The notes under the pieces: model-generated | The model's database searches: none | What the model was told of the DNA's origin: nothing | What the model saw: the letters and a program-made list of their open reading frames with translations, nothing else | DNA from: Jatrophihabitans endophyticus | GTDB taxonomy: Bacteria; Actinomycetota; Actinomycetes; Mycobacteriales; Jatrophihabitantaceae | DNA length: 64,000 bases | Direction of reading: 5' to 3' | Assembly (NCBI RefSeq): GCF_900129455.1 | Contig: NZ_FQVU01000001.1 | Span: forward strand, 372,001-436,000 | Program-made: the position numbers and the translations under genes | Shown: piece after piece, positions 61,480 through 64,000 of the stretch | Layout of the letters: the number at the start of each line of letters is the position of its first letter | Numbering within the stretch: the first letter of the stretch is position 1

Positions 61480-62904
61480 GTGAGCGACGTCCCGCACATG
61501 AGCGCGGCGGAGTTCCGCCGTCAGGGCCACGCGGTGATCGACTGGATCGCCGACTACCACGAGCGGCTGGAGTCCTTCCCGGTCCTGTCCCAGGTCGGCC
61601 CCGGCGACGTCCGGGCCGCGCTGCCGGCCGATCCCCCCGAGGTCGGCGAGCCCTTCGCCGACGTCCTCGCCGACATCGAGACGCGCATCCTGCCCGGCGT
61701 CACCCACTGGCAGCACCCGTCGTTCTTCGCGTACTTCCCGGCGAACGTCAGCGGCCCGTCGATCCTCGGCGACCTGCTGGCGGCCGGCCTCGGCGTGCAG
61801 GGGATGCTCTGGGCCACCTCCCCCGCCGCGACCGAGCTCGAGACCCACGTCCTCGACTGGTTGGCCACCCTGCTGGACCTGCCGGACCGGTTCCGGTCCG
61901 ACGGCGCCGGGGGCGGGGTGATCCAGCACAGCGCGTCGGACGCCGCGCTGGTCGCGCTGCTGGCCGCCCTGCACCGCGTCACCGACGGCCGCAGCGAGCA
62001 CGAGGGGGTCGCCGGCGGGCGCTTCGCCGTGTACACCTCCGAGCAGACCCACTCCTCGGTCGCGAAGGCCTGCCGGATCGCCGGCCTCGGTTCCGACTCG
62101 CTGCGGCTCGTGGACACCGATCCCCGCACGTTGCGGGCCCGACCGGACCGGCTGCGCGCGCTGATCGACGCGGACCGCACGGCGGGCGTCGTTCCCGTCC
62201 TCGTCGTGGCGTCGATCGGGACGACCGGCGTGGGCGCCGTCGACCCCGTCGCGGAGCTCGCCGCCATCGCTCACGAGGCCGGTGCGTGGCTGCACGTCGA
62301 CGCCGCGTGGGCCGGGGTCGCCGCGGTGGTCCCGGAGCTGCACTGGCTCAACGACGGCCTCGATGCCGCCGACTCGTACGCCACCAACCCGCACAAGTGG
62401 CTGCTGACCAACTTCGACTGCGACGCCTTCTGGGTCGCCGATCGGACCGCCCTTGTCGGTGCGCTGTCGATCCTGCCCGAGTACCTGCGCAACGCCGCGA
62501 CCGACTCCGGCGCCGTCGTCGACTACCGCGACTGGCAGGTGCCGCTGGGACGCCGGTTCCGCGCCCTCAAGCTCTGGGCCGTGATCCGCTGCTACGGCGG
62601 CGAGGGGCTTCGCGCACATGTGCGCAAACATGTGGCGTTGGCGGCCGAGTTCGCGACATGGGTGAGGACGGACGATCGGTTCGAGCTGGTCGCGCCGCCG
62701 TCGCTGTCGCTCGTGACCTTCCGGCTGCGCGCCGGGGACGACGCCACCCGGGCCCTGATGGACGCCGTCAACGGCTCGGGCGAGATGTACCTGACCCACA
62801 CGGTCGTCGACGGCACGACGGCGCTGCGTCTGGCGATCGGCTCGCCGTGGACCGAGCAGCGGCACGTGCGCGCGGCCTGGGAGCTGCTGCGGGCGCGGGC
62901 CTGA
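61480..62904 (+). CDS. PLP-dependent aromatic-L-amino-acid-type decarboxylase
   Basis: 474 residues from GTG 61480; ATG 61498 is an alternative. The group II decarboxylase signatures are FRRQGHAVIDWIADYHERLE, HWQHPSFFAYFPAN, HVDAAWAGVA and NPHKWLLTNFDCDAFW with the PLP lysine K306. It should convert an aromatic amino acid (Trp, DOPA or Phe) to the amine. Convergent with tesB by 2 bp. Confidence 0.9.
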   Translation: MSDVPHMSAAEFRRQGHAVIDWIADYHERLESFPVLSQVGPGDVRAALPADPPEVGEPFADVLADIETRILPGVTHWQHPSFFAYFPANVSGPSILGDLLAAGLGVQGMLWATSPAATELETHVLDWLATLLDLPDRFRSDGAGGGVIQHSASDAALVALLAALHRVTDGRSEHEGVAGGRFAVYTSEQTHSSVAKACRIAGLGSDSLRLVDTDPRTLRARPDRLRALIDADRTAGVVPVLVVASIGTTGVGAVDPVAELAAIAHEAGAWLHVDAAWAGVAAVVPELHWLNDGLDAADSYATNPHKWLLTNFDCDAFWVADRTALVGALSILPEYLRNAATDSGAVVDYRDWQVPLGRRFRALKLWAVIRCYGGEGLRAHVRKHVALAAEFATWVRTDDRFELVAPPSLSLVTFRLRAGDDATRALMDAVNGSGEMYLTHTVVDGTTALRLAIGSPWTEQRHVRAAWELLRARA

Positions 62905-62906
62905 CC

Positions 62907-63791
62907 TCAGCCGGCCGTTCCGGGGCGGACCCGGACCATCCCCTCCTGGACGACGCTCGCGACCTGCACCCCGTCCTCGGCGAAGAAGCGACCCGACGCG
63001 AGCCCACGCCCACCCGACGCCGACGGCGAGTGCGTGCTGTACAGCAGCCAGCGGTCGGCGCGGAACGGCCGCTCGAACCACATCGCATGGTCGAGCGAGG
63101 CGAGCGACACGTCGTCGAGACCGACGGCGAGCCCGTGGCGCGCCATCACCGAGTCGAGCAGCGTCATGTCCGAGGCGTAGGTCAGCACGCAGACGTGCAG
63201 CAGCGGGTCGTCCGGCAGCTCACCGTCGGCCCGCATCCACACCCGGCTGTCGCCGTCGCGCGGACCCTTCGCCCGCTGCACCCAGGTGGGGTCGTCCACC
63301 CATCGCAGGTCGATCGGCTTGGGCATCTCCCGCCACTGGTCGACCGCCTCGGGCCAGTCGCCGAAACGGTTGAGCAGCGGCGGCAGCGCGTCCGGCGTCG
63401 GCACCTCGGGCATCGTCGACTGGTGGTCGATGCCGTCCTGCACCAGCTGGAACGACGCCGACAGCGAGAAGATGACGTGACCGTCCTGCTTGGCGATCAC
63501 CCGGCGAACGCTGAACGACCGGCCGTCGCGCACGCGGTCGACCTCGTACACGATGGGCTTCGCGGAGTCGCCCGCCCGGATGAAGTACGAGTGCAGCGAG
63601 TGCACGTGCCGGTCGGGGTCGACCGTCCGGCCCGCCGCGACGAGCGCCTGCCCGGCCACCTGACCGCCGAACACCCGCATCCACCGCGTCCGCACGCTCT
63701 GGCCGCGGAAGATGTCGCGCTCGATCCGCTCCAGGTCGAGCAACGTCACCAGCGAGTCGACCGCCGCCTGCCCCTGCAGGCCGTCAGTCAT
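62907..63791 (-). CDS. tesB: Acyl-CoA thioesterase II
   Basis: 294 residues from ATG 63791, 8 bp inside the end of pyk. Two hot-dog domains: VFGGQVAGQALVAAGRTV with HSLHSYFIRAGD in the first, and LASLDHAMWFERPF with HSPSASGGRGLASGRFF in the second. It hydrolyses medium and long acyl-CoAs. The pyk-tesB order matches M. tuberculosis Rv1617-Rv1618. Confidence 0.94.
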   Translation of the reverse strand: MTDGLQGQAAVDSLVTLLDLERIERDIFRGQSVRTRWMRVFGGQVAGQALVAAGRTVDPDRHVHSLHSYFIRAGDSAKPIVYEVDRVRDGRSFSVRRVIAKQDGHVIFSLSASFQLVQDGIDHQSTMPEVPTPDALPPLLNRFGDWPEAVDQWREMPKPIDLRWVDDPTWVQRAKGPRDGDSRVWMRADGELPDDPLLHVCVLTYASDMTLLDSVMARHGLAVGLDDVSLASLDHAMWFERPFRADRWLLYSTHSPSASGGRGLASGRFFAEDGVQVASVVQEGMVRVRPGTAG

Positions 63792-64000
63792 GACGCAGGA
63801 CGTCCCCGATGTGGTGGACGCGGATGGTGTTCGTGGCACCGGGCGTCGACGGCGGCGTCCCCGCCACGACGATGACGAGATCGTGCGGATGGCACACGCC
63901 GCGGCTGACGAGAGCGGAGTCGACCTGGCGGACCATGTCGTCGGTGGTGTTGACCGTCCACACCAGGTGGGCCTCGGCGCCCCAGAGCAGCGCCATCTGC
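63784..64000 (-). CDS. pyk: Pyruvate kinase, C-terminal fragment (5' end outside window)
   Basis: The last 71 residues, frame open to the window edge. ALLWGAEAHLVW, DDMVRQVDSALV and VIVVAGTPPSTPGATNTIRVHHIG are the C-terminal allosteric domain of pyruvate kinase. The enzyme makes pyruvate and ATP from phosphoenolpyruvate and ADP. Confidence 0.93.
   Translation of the reverse strand, partial: QMALLWGAEAHLVWTVNTTDDMVRQVDSALVSRGVCHPHDLVIVVAGTPPSTPGATNTIRVHHIGDVLRHD

Overview
The window is high-GC DNA with GTG/TTG starts, tightly overlapping operons and typical actinobacterial families (PolA, RpsA with four S1 domains, an ANTAR regulator of the PdtaR type, an AftD-like arabinofuranosyltransferase, DUF3068, DUF2613). 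It is a chromosomal segment of an actinomycete. The order coaE - rpsA - polA - pdtaR - tesB - pyk matches, from memory, Mycobacterium tuberculosis Rv1631-Rv1617, with other blocks inserted. The genus cannot be fixed from sequence alone; a Frankiales/Jatrophihabitans-like organism is only a guess.

Layout. 1-5.5 kb: metabolic genes (a cut FMN hydroxy-acid oxidase, a shikimate-kinase-like protein, MFS, Nudix, EamA, epoxide-hydrolase-like). 5.5-9.1 kb: a decaying patch with a GAPDH C-terminal remnant, an XRE regulator with an internal deletion and frameshift, and a frameshifted SDR remnant, interleaved with intact galM and an SDR gene. 9-16.6 kb: surface and secreted proteins (LCP protein with a Ser-Lys tail, a glycine-rich Ig-like protein, an M55 peptidase, a secreted hydrolase) and a VOC/MarR pair with two palindromic operators.

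16.6-23.8 kb: an accessory island next to a Gly-Cys-Val tRNA cluster. It holds a VapBC-type toxin-antitoxin pair, a zinc-motif protein with two clamp-binding-like motifs beside a DUF488 gene, a DUF2130 predicted nuclease translationally coupled to a ParB-fold protein, a small two-repeat phage-type protein, and a large PIN-domain protein. No integrase is visible. The DUF2130-ParB pair is my best candidate for an undescribed, possibly defensive, system.

24-30 kb: coaE, rpsA, an esterase, a glycine-rich-domain-like protein divergent from a tiny Gly/Cys/His-rich membrane protein, a methyltransferase and DUF3068. 30-48 kb: a cell-envelope glycan cluster (GT-C-like proteins, acyltransferase, AftD-like, GT4, nucleotide-sugar dehydrogenase, GT2, epimerase, methyltransferases, DUF2613, flippase). 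Its gene families resemble M. tuberculosis Rv0224c-Rv0236A, so it probably builds and exports an arabinan-like or modified polysaccharide. 48-64 kb: GNAT enzymes, polA, a full branched-chain amino-acid type ABC operon (livKHMGF), pdtaR, tRNA-Leu, a metallophosphoesterase, a PLP decarboxylase, tesB and the cut end of pyk.
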